The notes below the pieces were generated by a model. That model was not told the origin of the DNA. It was given only the letters and a program-made list of their open reading frames with translations, and searched no databases. Source: Campylorhamphus procurvoides (taxonomy: Eukaryota; Chordata; Aves; Passeriformes; Dendrocolaptidae). Taken from it: a stretch of 64,000 nucleotides of DNA. Below are positions 51,924 through 64,000 of this stretch, one piece after another. The translations under genes and the position numbers were made by a program. How positions within the stretch are numbered: position 1 is the first letter of the stretch; each line of letters begins with the position of its first letter. The stretch is taken from assembly GCA_013396655.1 (NCBI GenBank), contig WBMV01005958.1, forward strand, positions 893,727 to 957,726, given 5' to 3'.

Positions 51924-54900
51924 GGTGCCACTGCAGAGATAAATGCAACTGAACTGGCTTTTTAGAGCGTGAAAATCCCAGTAGAAGTCAACACAAAAGA
52001 TTTGGCATTTTTGTATGACTTTATGGGCTGTGAGAAGCTGTTTTAGCATAATCATATTTCATTTAAGAAGGGTAAATTTAAAGATGTAAAGAAAGAACAA
52101 TGGCAAATTCCACAGACATCAGCCCTCAGTCCTAAGTAGGATAGCCAGAAGCCCACAATAAATCTGCCTTTCCTAGAGGCTTCCCAGAAGTACAGATGCA
52201 GGTACCAAAACTAGGAAGCCATGGAGTATATTCCCTCCAGGGTATACTGTGTGTGCAATTTAAAAGGAAACATATTCTGCAGGGTCCATTTCCACTGATG
52301 CTTCTAGAATTCCCAGGTTAAACCCACCCCTCTTGGCTGTGTTCACTAGCAGAAAGAAGGAGTATCTTGAAACTTGGCAGCCTTAGTCTCACAGGGATGG
52401 CAAAGGCCTCCTGGTGTGGAGACACTAGGGCAGCTGTGTTGTTGTTTACCCTGTGCACAACACTTTGGAAAGCTCTGGTTGAAGCATCCCCACATCCCAA
52501 CATCCTTCTGTCAACCTTTCTCAACCAGTCCACAGCCACAGAGGGCAAGAACACACAGTTGGGTGGAGAAGCAGGACAGGGCTGGTGCCACTCAGCTGCA
52601 CATCAATGGCCACAGTGGATGGGCAACTCTTTTGGAGAGGATGAAACTAAAGAGTTCCAGTCCAGCAGCTGCAAGCATGGTTACACAAGTGTCTGCAGCA
52701 GGGGAGGAGTGAAATGCAAAAACCTGGTGGGCAGGAGCTCCTTTTATTTCAGTAAAGAGCAAGAGAACAGAGGAACTAGATCCAGTGGTCAGGAAACAGC
52801 CTGTGACCCAGCACACTCACATTTATCTTCTCTCATATAAAATCAAGAGGACAACAAATTCTTGTCTCAGGGGTATTATCAGTACGGAATGTTACGGCCA
52901 CAGCAGGCAAAGAAACCATCAGAAAGGATTAGTACTGAAAAATAAATTAAATACTCCCATGAAGATTTTAAGAAAATAAAAATACACCATTCCTCAGGTG
53001 CTTCTGTGTTGAATAAACTTTTAGCTAAGATGCACCTCTGACCTTTGCAAAATGCTGACCAACTAGCTAATGAAGAGAGTGGAGATGTTGGCTGTGATAC
53101 CAGAGAAGAGCAGCTGACTTTCCTTGGAGGGACAAGGTCCGTGCATTCACAGAAAGTTTCCAGGAAAAAGGGAGTGGAAGGTTAAAAACAAAGCAAAGTA
53201 CACAACCCTCTTCCCCACAACAGTCACTGCAGAAGGAAGCTTCTCCACTGCTCTTCAAGTCCCAAAACATATGTTCCTTTGTATGTAAGGAACATAGAGA
53301 AGGAGAAACTTTCCTCAAATATTGTGTTTGGGATGTGTGCTACATTTTACAAACAAATGTATTTTAGAGAAAAAAACTGACTGTTTCAGTCCTTGGTCAA
53401 GTAAAAAACCCCAAAAACTCACACCAAAACCCCAAATAATTCTATCCCTCCAAGGGAAAGTAGCAGATTACAGCAATAGGAGCTGCTGCTGTGAACCAGC
53501 GCAGCTTAAGGCTGTCATTAATGTGGCTACAGTGGTCCTGGCTCTCTTTGCCAATTGCCTGTGCTGGCCCCCTTCCTTGTCTTGCCACAGCAGGACTAAC
53601 AACATATGCAACCATGTCTGGATCAGGTTTATATAAAGCAAATCAGCTGTAAAAAAAAATTTTAAAAAATTAGTTTTCCCTTGGATCAGTTCCCTCTAGT
53701 CCTCTCAAGTCAAGTACACAGCAGTCCTACTCCCAAAACTGATTGTGAGAATAAGCTCAGCCCTGGGCCTTCAGGTATATGAAACAGAGGCACTACTACC
53801 TGCGTGCCATACCTGGTAAGAGCACTGGTGTGCAAACAGTCCTCTTGGGCAGAGTCCACGAGCAAATAGCCTGGGACTGTTTCAGGATTCCCTCATTCTT
53901 CCTTTGTGGTTTGTCAATCCCAGCTTGCTGGAATGAAACAAACAGGTCGGTCAGATGCTTTGCACCAGCTGGTTTGGCTGATGGACAGTGTGACCTTTCA
54001 AAATATGATATGCCAGCCAATGTCAACAGTCAGTCACCACGTACACCCTGCTTGTTGGGTCTGGTACAGAGGAAAAGCTTTTTCTAGGAATCAGAAACAG
54101 CACGTGTAATAATGCCCTTGAATGCCTTTGGCAGCAGTGGAGACCTCCTGAAAAGGGGCCGGTACATTCTAGAAATGAAGTCAAGATTTTCTTTACGAGA
54201 AGCTGCCAGATGGGCTGCATATTCAAAACCCATGAAGCAGAGAAGCAAATTACAGCTGGCAACCTTCCCTCCCTCCTATGGAGAGCAGGTATTTCCCCAG
54301 CAGGTTTATCTAGAGGTGCCCTGATGTCAACAGATAGCCTGTGTCAAACCTCAACCAGGAAATGTGCTTTAAGGGTGCCACATAATCCACCCTGTAGAGT
54401 AAACCACAAACTCACAAAACCCGAATCCTGTTTCCCACCTTCTGCCACCACCGCAATTACACTCAGTGAGCAACCGGGACAAACACAGGAGGAAACCAGA
54501 TCTTCCTCCGGGCCACCCTCAGCCAGTGGCACTGCAGTGCTACCAGGCACTGCCCGGTCCTGCACAGGCTTTCCTGGCTGGCAGCATCCCACAGAATGTG
54601 CAATGGATGGATACGGGCGGGTGCGAGGCACCGGCCTCACCCACTGCCCTGCTCCGCTGGTTTTGCGGGATACAGGTGAAGGCAGTTCTCTTCCTCCCGG
54701 TCCCCTTTCTTCCCCCTTTTCCTGCAGGCAGAGATGTATTATTTCATCAGCCACTCCCTCAGCAGTAAAGGACATCAGGAGCAGCCCAGAGCAGCACTGC
54801 ACACGTGGTGATGCAAGCCAGGCCTCCCCAAAAGTGCCGGAGCATCCTGCTGCTCACACCCCATCACCATTCCCCAAGCAGAAACGCGGCTGCTGCACCT

Positions 54901-55064
54901 CAGGCGGCGTGGGAGGAATGAGGGGGAAGGGGAGGGACACAGGGACTGGGAGAGCCAGGAAGAGCCTGGATGCATGGAGCAGGAGGGCCGGGAAGCCCAG
55001 GGATGTGCAGGATCCCCAGTTCCTCTGGGGATGCTCCAGCACTCAGTCATTCTACATCGTCACC

Positions 55065-55682
55065 ATGCAGAATCATGGAATCAGCTGGGTTGGAAGAGAC
55101 CTCCAAGATCACCAAGTCCAACCCTCGATCCAACACCACTGTGATTACTAGGTCATGGCACCAAGTGCCACATCCAATCTCATCTTAAAGCCTCCAGGGA
55201 CGGTGAATCCCCCACCTCTCTGGGCAGGCCATTCCAATGCCTGATTACTCTCTCTGAAAAAAATCTCTTCCTAATACCCAACCTAAACCTCCCCTGGCAG
55301 TGCTTAAGCCTGTGCACTCTTGTCCTGTTGCTGGTTGCCTAGGAGAAGAGACCAACCCCACCTGGCTACAACCCCTTTTCTTCTGAGCTTCCTCTTCTCC
55401 AGAATAAACATCCCCAGCTCCCTCAGCTGCTCATCATAAGACTTGTTCTCCAGTCCCTTCACCAGCTTTGTTGGTCTTCTCTGGACCTGATCCAGCACCT
55501 CAACATCCTTCCTAAATTGAGGGTCCCACAACTGGACACATTACTCAAGGTGTGGCCTCACCACTGCTGAGTACAGGGGAAGAATCACTTCCCTGGTCCT
55601 GCTGGCAATGCTATTCCTGATACAGGCCAGGATGCCATTGGCCTTCTTGGCCACCTGGGCATATGCTGGCTCATGTTCACAG
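55065..55682 (-). mobile_element. CR1 LINE: ORF2 C-terminus, 3' UTR and tail
   Basis: Minus-strand reading gives [13 protein letters not shown], then [15 protein letters not shown], then after a frameshift [20 protein letters not shown] and [11 protein letters not shown]. These are hallmark C-terminal ORF2 residues of CR1. The 3' end carries GGTTGGACTTGGTGATCTT and finishes with the CR1 octamer-like ATTCCATGATTCTG. At about 620 bp it is the most complete CR1 3' end here. It is 5'-truncated, lacks the endonuclease and polymerase core, and is not active. Confidence 0.93.
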
Positions 55683-58471
55683 GCACAGCCTGGAAAAGCT
55701 CTGAGCAGGAGAGAAGAGCTGTGCAGGGTCTGGGGGTGGAAACATGGCAGTGGGGCCTGAGAAAAAACCAACACAATTCTCACCTGGGACACAAGCAGGT
55801 GGTGGTCTGTGAGCCTTCCTCCAAGGGCTTACAGAGCTCATGAAGGAAACGTCAGGCCAGTAATGGGCTATTGCACACTAAGGGCATCCATGTTCCTCCC
55901 ATGTGGCACAGAGTAGTTTAACAGACAGCAGATTGGAAGCTTTGCAAACCTGACCAAAAAGTGGGACACAAACTATGCACCACTTTGGCATCTGGCACAA
56001 TCAGGAGTGCCTGAGCAGTCCTGGGGGAGTGACATAGACATCCTGCTCCTCTGAACAGGGTGCTTGCAGACACACACTGGATACTTTTCCAGCAAAGAGA
56101 ACATATTCCTGTGCTGCCTGACAGAGTGTGCATGGCACAGGCAGACCCTGGCAGAGGTCAAGGATCAGCCCTTTTATTGTCTGGGCAGGCGGTTGGGAGG
56201 AAAGCTGCTGACTGACCTGCTGGGAAGGAGTGATGCTAGGGGAGAGCTGTCTGTGCTCTTTGTCATGCATGCCGAGAGTGAGACTAGGAAACAGCTGGGA
56301 GTTTTTTCCAAGCGCCTTTGGACTGCAGAGTTACTGATGGCAACCTGATGTGTTTAGGAGGAAGTCAAATAAACTTGGAGTCCTGTGGCTGCCAAGAGGG
56401 CTTAGTTTTTCTTCCAGGTGAGCTGGCTTGAGCTGGGAAAAGCTCCCACAGGGAGAGTCTCCAAGTCTGTGTTTCAGACACAGTGGCTGTGACTCTGTCT
56501 TGTCCTTATGATGTCTCTCGAGCCAGACCTGGGCATTTAGGTCACTGCACAAGTAGAGATACAAACCTAGCTACATCCTGAGCTGTAATAAACCTGGACT
56601 CTGCTGCTACCTCTTGCCATTCATGTTTGTGCCCAAGAACTACCCATCCCTCTGGGGGAGTTCTGTGACCTGGAAAGCAGAACTCCACAGCACTTTGTTT
56701 CCATGCAGGGAGTGGGGCTGAGCTGTGGAATGCAAAACATCATCAGATCCACTTTACTTAGCCATGGAAGCACTCGCAGTATTACAGCATCCAGAAACCA
56801 GCTGTCTCTGTGACTTCACCCCACTGAATCATGCCAAATTTCTGCTATTAGAAAAGCTCTGGCAGTGGTGAACGCCAGTGGGTCCTGGAAAAGCAAGAAG
56901 ATCCAGCAAACAGAACTGACAAGGAAGTCACAGTGCTTATTAACAAACATATACAGGTTAGCAGTTTCTATTTGTCATATTAGGTGAACAGCCAAATCTT
57001 TGAACTTATGTCATTTCCCTCCTCTCCCTCACCAGAATGAAGAGGTCCTGCACCTTCTGATAGAGCAGTGCACTTCCCTGAACCACCCCCTGCCACTGTA
57101 ATCTACACTCTCTACCTTTATTCCTTATGAACTGCATTATCAGCAAAGAGATTAAGCTTGCCTACAGTATTTGGGGCAAGTCTCTACGTGCATACTACAC
57201 TCTTTTTTATCAGTGTATTAATGTTAGCACATGATAAAACTACACCAGCAGTCATGGCTGAATTAGGTTAAAGCAGAAGGTATGTGAGAGCCAGAAAATG
57301 CAGAATTAAATCCCACGTTTGACATTTACCAAAGATCAAAATACTGAGAAGTCACACATGGGGAAAAGGAAATACACTTTCTGATTATTGCAGCTCTGCC
57401 GCAATGGGAGCTCTCAGCGTGTTGCCAGCCTCGGGGCCAGGCTCAAGCTGTACAGTTTCATGTCATTGAAGCCAGTGTGCATCTGCCAGCTTACCATCTT
57501 AAATACTTAATATATAACATTGAAGAAAAAAGGTCTGTCTTCATGAACAGCAGAACTTGCAAGTTCCTGTCTTTTCAGGCCTTTCCCACTGTCACACCAC
57601 AGGGAAGCAACTCTACTTCTTTCTTTCACAATAGCTAGATGTTAATTTAATATATGAAAACAGAATAAAAGCTGAATAGAAGCCAAGCCAGGCAGTGGGC
57701 TGAAGGAGACATGAACAAGACTGATTTTCTCATTGTTGAATTTACAAAAATTGTTGATTAACAGAAATGATTAAACCAAAGTTTCTAGTCTATACTTCAG
57801 TGTTTTGCATTCACTTCTCACAATGAACTGTCCTTTTTTCCCAAAACAGAAAGCAAGAAAGAATATCAGTATATTTAAATCTATTATTTGTATGCATTTT
57901 ACTTCTCAGCTCTAGACACTGTTACTAAAACAGATGGAGGATTAGGCTGTACTGGATTGCCATTCTGAAGTTCTCCCAAAGCATTGCAGACAGTGCTTTA
58001 GTGGCCTTTGCTCTGGAAAAGCCTCTTATGGTTTCCCCAGGAATGAGTATTTATATGTTTCAGGCTAGCCACTGTGAGAAACAGCTCTTCAAACCCTTGA
58101 GATGAGAAACAGCGACTCATCTCCACTCCTTCCAGACCAGTGATGTTTGCTGGTGACACCGCAAATAGCAAAATGTAGAGGAAGGCTGGAAGAAAAGCTC
58201 TTTTCCATGACCCCGCTATCCCATAAAAGGCAAGACCCCTGGCATTTTCAAGGGACTTTTTGCATGATCATCATTCCTTCACCTATAGCTGTGCCCTTTG
58301 TGTGCACACCATAGTACAGCATGGAAAGTGAAGCTCAGCTGTAGAGGCGAAAGACATAAAAGCTGTGTTATTCATCCTGATTCCCACCAAGGCCAGACCC
58401 AGGCATACTTGGAGGAATATACTTGCTTACCTGGGAAAAAAAAGACAAACCATACCTGTGTACACCCCAAA

Positions 58472-58531
58472 AAACCAAACCAAACCAAACCAAACCAAAC
58501 CAAACCAAACCAAACCAAACCAAACCAAACC
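58472..58531. repeat. (AAACC)12 pentanucleotide microsatellite
   Basis: Twelve perfect AAACC units, followed by AGGGTTGG. Uninterrupted pentamers suggest recent expansion. It gives rise to a repetitive NQTKP open frame that is not a gene. Confidence 0.97.
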
Positions 58532-61500
58532 AGGGTTGGTTACCTTAAAACTCATTGAACTGTGTTAGCTGATCAGATGAATAGTATTATGGGCTCTCCA
58601 AATTTGTCAAAGGTAAGTTTTCAGGACCACATCAGAAAACACAGTGTGTTTCATGTTCTGCCACATCAAAGGCAATCACATTCAAACCAGCAAACCTCCC
58701 TCTAAAGGGTCAGTTGCACTGAAATACCCCTCCTTGTCATTACTGTCTCCAAACAGCAATAACTGCAGGGCTAATGCCTTGCAGAGTTTGCACTGAGCTA
58801 TCACAGAGAACTTACTGCTGATTCAGGTTCCTGGTTAATACTAAGGTCAACTAAGGTCTACTTGTCTTTCGCATGCATAGTCAAGTAGGCACCTACCAAG
58901 TTGCTCCAACCCAGGAACTGTGTTCTGGTAATTGTGCTTCTCAAGACAGGTGAAGTCTTTGAGCAGCAAATGGTCATCTGCATTACAAAAAGTGTGTCAG
59001 CCAAGCATCTGGAAACATTTTTGGCCTTCTCTTCCCTGGCCATAAGACAAGTAATGCTTTTTAGTTCCCCCTTCAGTAACTAGGAGTTTAAACCTTTTGC
59101 TTGCTGCAGTCAACATGCTGACGTACAGGAAGTTTTGAAGATGGAATTTTATTTTCTGCTGTACCACATGCCAATAAATTGACTGCTTCTTTCTTTTAAT
59201 GAATCTCTTGCTGTGGCCTGTCAGCAGTATCTGACTTTTTAAGGTGTCACTTCTAAACTAAATATGAAGTCATGGCAGCCAGTTCATGTATTAATACTAT
59301 ATCTTGGAATTTTGTCATTTCAGGAGAAACTCGCTCCCCCTTCAAAAAGTAGGTTTCTGTGGCAAAGGCTTCACAATGTGAATGTTGGGGATATTCCACG
59401 ACAAACAGGAGCCAATTTTTTTTCTTACAATCCTGTACCAAATCCCTTCTCTCTTCTTTGAGAGCCTCAGCTGGAATGTGTGCAGCAGCCTTCCTTCTAG
59501 CGCTCTGATTGATGTTACCTCAATTTTTTTTTGGGCTACCTACTTTGCATCTGCTGCTGCTTGAATGAAAGCTTTTTAGGACACTAACACTATTATTCTT
59601 GTCCTGCCTAAGCTTTTAGCACAGTGGATGCAGACGTAGGGCTCTGGGGGGCCTCATTTCCTCCCTACAAAGAGCCCTTCTGCATCACAATTCCCTAAAA
59701 ATAAAACAGGCATTATGTGATTCAAGGGTACACGTGAAGCACACTGTAACTGAGCTCTCATCCTGCACTGAAGCACAGCTTTGGTCTGGTCTTAACTTGC
59801 ATCGTATTTCCTGCTGCCAGGCTTCTCCTCTTGCACTGCATTTCGGGGTAAGTCTCCACACCCACACCTTGCATTCCTGCTGCCCAGTGATTTTGCCCAT
59901 CCTGATGGCTCTGGCTGTGCTCTGATGCAGCTGCTGCCCCATGGCAATCCTGCGCTTGGCAGTGGTGATGAAGGAAGCACACACAGCAGAGACATCTGGA
60001 CTAAGAGGACAGGTCTTATGCAGGCTCATGTTTCAGTCTCTCTTTGGGGCAAAATAACCCTTTAACCACTGGTTTATCCTCTGCTGTTTGTCCCCTTTCA
60101 TTCTTATTTCTGCACTATGAAGTCAGTGGTCAGCAATCTCTTTAGCTTCTTAGTCACCATACACACCAGCCAGCAACCAGATTCCTTCAATTCTGGCAGG
60201 GATTTGTCTGAGTTTCCAGTTCACATACTCCTGGGATCTGGATGGAAATTGTTACAGCTGGGCCTACATACATCTATACACACAAAAATATCCACCAAGG
60301 ATATGTCATGTTCTCATGCTGTTGGACCTTTAGGGAATTTCCAAAAGATGCTTCCAGTCTCACTTGAAGTAAATAAGTCACAGGAGAAAAGGAAACAGTC
60401 TGGCTTCTCATCTGAATCTTCTACTGATACAGTACAGAGGTCCAACAAGAAGTGTCAATTGCAGTAATTATGCACTTTTCTCCATTAGAAGTGCTTAAGA
60501 GTGCTTCTCCATTCTCCAGTGCCTAAGAGCTGAGATATTCTCTCCACTGTATTGCCTCAGGGAGCTTCTAACTAGTTTTTGCAGCTGTGGGCATATCATT
60601 TTACATTAATTGAGTTCTCACTCATGAGGCATAGACTTGACAATGGCTTTGGTATTAATTTTGCATACCAATTCTAGGAAAGCATCTTTATAACTTAAAA
60701 TGAAAGCTTCATTCTGATCCTGTTTGGTGCTTCTCCACTTGAGAGGGCAGTCTTATTCCCATACATTATGGTGAGGTACACTGGGGCTCTTGGGGTTTTT
60801 TTTGGAGTAGTTACCCATTTTCCCATAGTTTCTAGATGAAGTCTGGCCCTCTGTAAGGTTCATTGAAGAAATGTCTACTTTGAATCCCTGCATTCTGTCT
60901 GAGTCACAGCTAAAGACTAAAGACCACCAAAAGCCAGGCATGTCTCAGTGCTCCTATATAAGAGGGATACTGTTGAACTGTGACTCTCTGCAGAGACATG
61001 CAGCTGATGGAAAATGGCAAGAAAATGCTCATATGGTTTCCAGGTATTCTCCAATAGTGCAGCTGGGCAAGGCAGGGCTTTTTCCTGAGCTGTGAAATGC
61101 TGACAAAGTCCTGCTGGTTTCCCTGGGAGGCCTAGCAGTTATACCAGAACAAAAGGAAGGGTTTGTCTTCACTGCTACCTTTTTGCTTTGGGCTATTCAG
61201 CAGTGAGAGAGTGGGTTTGAGCCTTCCTTTTCTGAGCTGTCAGCAGAGCAGAAGCGCAATGGAAATTGTCCCCCAGTCTGGAGATCAAGAGGGAAGCCCA
61301 GCTAAACCTGGCAGAGTGATATATTAATGCATTAACTGATCTTCCCCTCAGTCTGTGTCAGTCATCAGATTTCTGGCAGGTATTTACATGAACTGCCCTG
61401 ATCCAGTGTCACCAACACCAAGAACATACTATTGTGTCATAAATCTACATGAGCCGCTCAGAAGAAACACCAAACTATCATTCTTGCCTCCCACTTCAAT

Positions 61501-63487
61501 CCTCACAGCTCCAAAAGCCCCCACCACTACTGAAAGACTTAAGCCAACAGTGTTTTGTTTAAATAGATTGGAGCCTTGTTGCCGTCTTTAGGCTAGTGTC
61601 TCTGGTGTCCTTCTGGGTGCATTCATCCATGACCTCCCACTAGTATAGAGTCCATCCTGTAGTAAGTTTATGAGTAGGAAGAGACATGCAGCTTCCAGGG
61701 CTGGCACATACCGACTGCTGCTCAGCCTGCTTTTCCATTCCCAGTGCTCACACAGCTCAGGAGAAGGAATACAAAAGCCTTGGATTTGGGCTGAGGCAGG
61801 AGAACCCCATAAGACCTCTGACCTACTGGAGCACGATTTCATACACTATGTTCCTAAGTCAGCTGAAGATGACCTTGAATTCCCTGGGTAAGAGCATCAG
61901 ACTGAGACTGCCCTAGGCTCTGTGTGTGAGCAGATACAGAAGAGGCCCTGCCCTAAGGCTTATTTATTGCCTCAAGGCAAATATACTTTGCAGACAGAGC
62001 ACTGTTCTTAGTCTCCAGATGTAAGCTCCTTAACCACTTTTCTGGAGAGCTCCCTCCCTAATCTTTTATTTTTAGATTAGCTATTTTTAAAAGATTGCTT
62101 GCTGCCTACTTACTTAGAAGTTTTTGATGCTCACATTTCTCAGTACTGAACACTGGTTTTTTTGCAGTTACATTGCACTGCTTATCTGTCTACTGACTGG
62201 ATCACAGAACTTGGCCTTGGTAGGCATGGGAACAGAGACCTCTAATTTAAAAACCCAGGTTATTAAAAAGTAGAAAAAAGAGAATTCAAAGCTGCAGTGA
62301 CTCAGTCACTGATTCACATTACTCTGAGAATAGAGTAGATTCCCAGGGTGGAGACTTCTTTTCCAAGGGTGATGCAATCTGCAAGTTTTGGCCTTTCAGC
62401 ACTTTTAAAACCAGGGGGAAATAAATAGAATTTGGCAATGTATTTCAGGGCTATGTTATGCTGGCAGATATTCCTCCTGTATTTTCAATTGTAACTTCAA
62501 ACTTTCAACTTTTCCCCAAAAAACAGGGGAGGGGGAGCAGAGATACCCCTGTATTCCCTTAGAAAGAAATCTGAGTTTGCTGATGGACATCTACCAACTG
62601 CAGTGACTTGCTGGACCAGCATCACCAGCTCCCAGTGCCAGTCACCTCTTCTCAGCATCACCCAAGCCACTTGCACTGACTTTGCCTCCTGTCATCGCTG
62701 CCAGTTTCTCATCACCTCCAGCTCAGGTGGATGGCCCTACAAGACTTGCAAGGAGCTCCCCAGCTCCACACAGCCTTGCCTCTGCAAGGGCAGCTCTTCT
62801 GCAATCTGGTCAAGCTCATGCAGCAAAGACTCAGACGAAGCATGGCTAAATATAGTGCTCGGCTCCTCAGCCTGAGGGATTTCTGTACCCCTTTCTTTGT
62901 ACCGAAAAGGAAAGAGAAGTGTGCCTAGACATGGATACCATTGTGGTTTCAGTGAGGGATCACCTGATTGGGAATGAAGAAGTTTGTCACCCTTTTTTCA
63001 CCCAGGAGGGCATCTCAAATGCCCTGTAGCAGAGGCTTGTGTTTTGCTGAAGGTTTTTATCACCAAGTCCCTGATCCCAAGACAGCAACAGGCTGAATGT
63101 CTGTTAACCTGTTACCACTTCTTTTTTTTTTTTTCATTTTCTACCCTAGCCTTGGAGGAAAAAAACATCAGAGCCCTGAGCACAGCCTGAAACCTGAGAA
63201 GCCTGAGCTGGCTGTGTCTCTCTGCTTGGATCAGGCCTTCAAACCAAGGGATGGCAGGTCCAGGACCTGTCAGGTCATGACCCCTCTCCAAAAATGCGCA
63301 GAAGGTCTGGGGTGTTCGTGTTTGGAGGCATCAGAAAAAGCCGGGAAGGAGGACATGCCTGTCTGCTACTCAGCTACCTGAGCAAAGGAAATCCCTGTGT
63401 GTTCATGTAGTACTCTCTTAGCTTGTTATAAGCCCACAAAAGCCTATTAGGCTGTTACCACCAATTTTTCCTCCTAATGGAGACAAT

Positions 63488-63610
63488 CCTGAGATTAGCT
63501 CAGTTGGTTAGAGCCATGGTGCTAATAACACCAAGGTTGTGGGTTTGTTCCCCCTATGGACCATGCACTGGCAAGTCCCTTCCAACTCAGAATATTCTGT
63601 GATTCTGTGA
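63488..63610 (+). mobile_element. tRNA-Ile-derived SINE with CR1-like tail (TguSINE1-type)
   Basis: The head (about 63491-63563) is a tRNA-Ile relic. It has a perfect A box TAGCTCAGTTGG (63496-63507), an anticodon loop CTAATAA with anticodon AAT (63524-63526), and a degenerate B box GGTTTGTTCCC (63542-63552). The tail reads CAAGTCCCTTCCAACTCAGA and ends ATTCTGTGATTCTGTGA, the CR1 3' terminus. Such SINEs borrow CR1 machinery for copying. A tRNA-Ile/CR1 SINE is known from passerine birds as TguSINE1, so this also points to the source lineage. Acceptor-stem mismatches and the fused tail rule out a working tRNA gene. Confidence 0.85.
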
Positions 63611-64000
63611 ACTGTGCTGGACCCCAAGTGCTCAGATTCACTCACATATCCTTTCTGTGTGGAGAAGACAGCAAGCAGCCTTCTGCCTGTTCTGCACCAC
63701 AGCTCTGTCTGGAAGTTACACAGAGACCAAACCACGCCGACAGTCACTGAGGCTTTGCAGAGCAAGTCTTTCACACCCAAAGCCAGAAGATCAAAGTCAA
63801 ATGTTTCCAAATCACATGATGACTGAACTGAGAAGAAATACTGAATTTCTGGAATGCAGACAATTTGGAGAAAAGTTTGCCTCTTTTCAAGTGGCTATTG
63901 GAGCAGATGAACTTCTCTATAGAAGTCATATATGTATTCAACCTGACAAAGGTAAGTTTATCAACTTTTTGCTAATCTTCTCTAGGAAAGAATACACAAG

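Larger units (their letters stand above)
51931..64000. other. Region upstream of SHLD1 coding sequence (5' intron or intergenic)
   Basis: Twelve kilobases in which I support no protein gene. It should contain, or lead to, the SHLD1 non-coding first exon, but no CpG island or clear promoter is visible. The most GC-rich part (54.4-55.05 kb) has few CpGs for its GC content. It holds a CR1 copy, an (AAACC)12 microsatellite and a SINE, listed separately. A 313-codon frame at 54210-55151 is judged spurious because it runs into the CR1 tail. A possible exon end at 63951 is discussed in the findings. Confidence 0.55.

Noticed and set aside
54440..55050. A CpG-island promoter for SHLD1
   Set aside because: The stretch is GC-rich, but CpGs are clearly depleted relative to its GC content and no credible first exon was found.
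63491..63563. A functional tRNA-Ile (AAT) gene
   Set aside because: The A box and anticodon loop are good, but the acceptor stem and B box are degenerate and the unit continues into a CR1-like tail, so it is a SINE.
1..64000. CRISPR arrays, operons, phage or bacterial mobile elements
   Set aside because: No regularly spaced repeats, no dense coding and no ribosome-binding sites; exon structure and CR1 elements show bird nuclear DNA.

Overview
This is vertebrate nuclear DNA, most likely from a songbird (passerine). It has long AT-rich non-coding stretches, sparse exons with GT/AG splice sites, several CR1 LINE copies (the dominant bird LINE), and near the right end a tRNA-Ile-derived SINE with a CR1-like 3' tail. 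That SINE matches what is known of TguSINE1 of passerines. Nothing bacterial, phage-like or CRISPR-like is present.

Two genes can be supported, both on the minus strand. At the far left (488-571) is a tiny first exon encoding a signal peptide followed by a splice donor. I read it as exon 1 of chromogranin B (CHGB). Single-base assembly gaps flank it at 411 and 572. A GC-rich promoter block with a TATA-like box, GC boxes and a CRE-like site lies at 2735-2815, directly beside a third gap (2729). Bases 1-410 repeat exactly at 1951-2360. Together these suggest that the left 2.7 kb is mis-assembled and that the exon-1 piece belongs in the gap at 2729.

The second gene is SHLD1, a shieldin subunit that protects DNA double-strand-break ends. 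Its start-codon exon is at 51761-51930 and its terminal coding exon at 15799-16319. They are separated by a 35.4-kb intron, and their splice phases join cleanly into a 227-residue protein. Order and orientation (SHLD1 upstream of CHGB, same strand) match the human 20p12 neighbourhood as I know it, which supports both calls.

Layout: 1-2729 duplicated, gapped left end with CHGB exon 1; 2540-2990 GC-rich CHGB promoter island; 3000-15798 intergenic, no gene seen; 15799-51930 SHLD1 coding span, whose intron carries CR1 fragments (18.0-18.7, 19.8-20.6, 35.8 and 43.3-43.6 kb), an old endogenous-retrovirus-type LTR (42.6-43.3 kb) and microsatellites; 51931-64000 SHLD1 upstream region, with a CR1 copy (55.1-55.7 kb), an (AAACC)12 microsatellite and the SINE (63.5 kb). 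SHLD1's non-coding 5' exon and promoter were not found.

No new biological system was found. The best leads are the repairable assembly error at the CHGB promoter, the compact two-coding-exon SHLD1, and the lineage-diagnostic SINE. Most open reading frames in this window look like chance frames or retroelement remnants.
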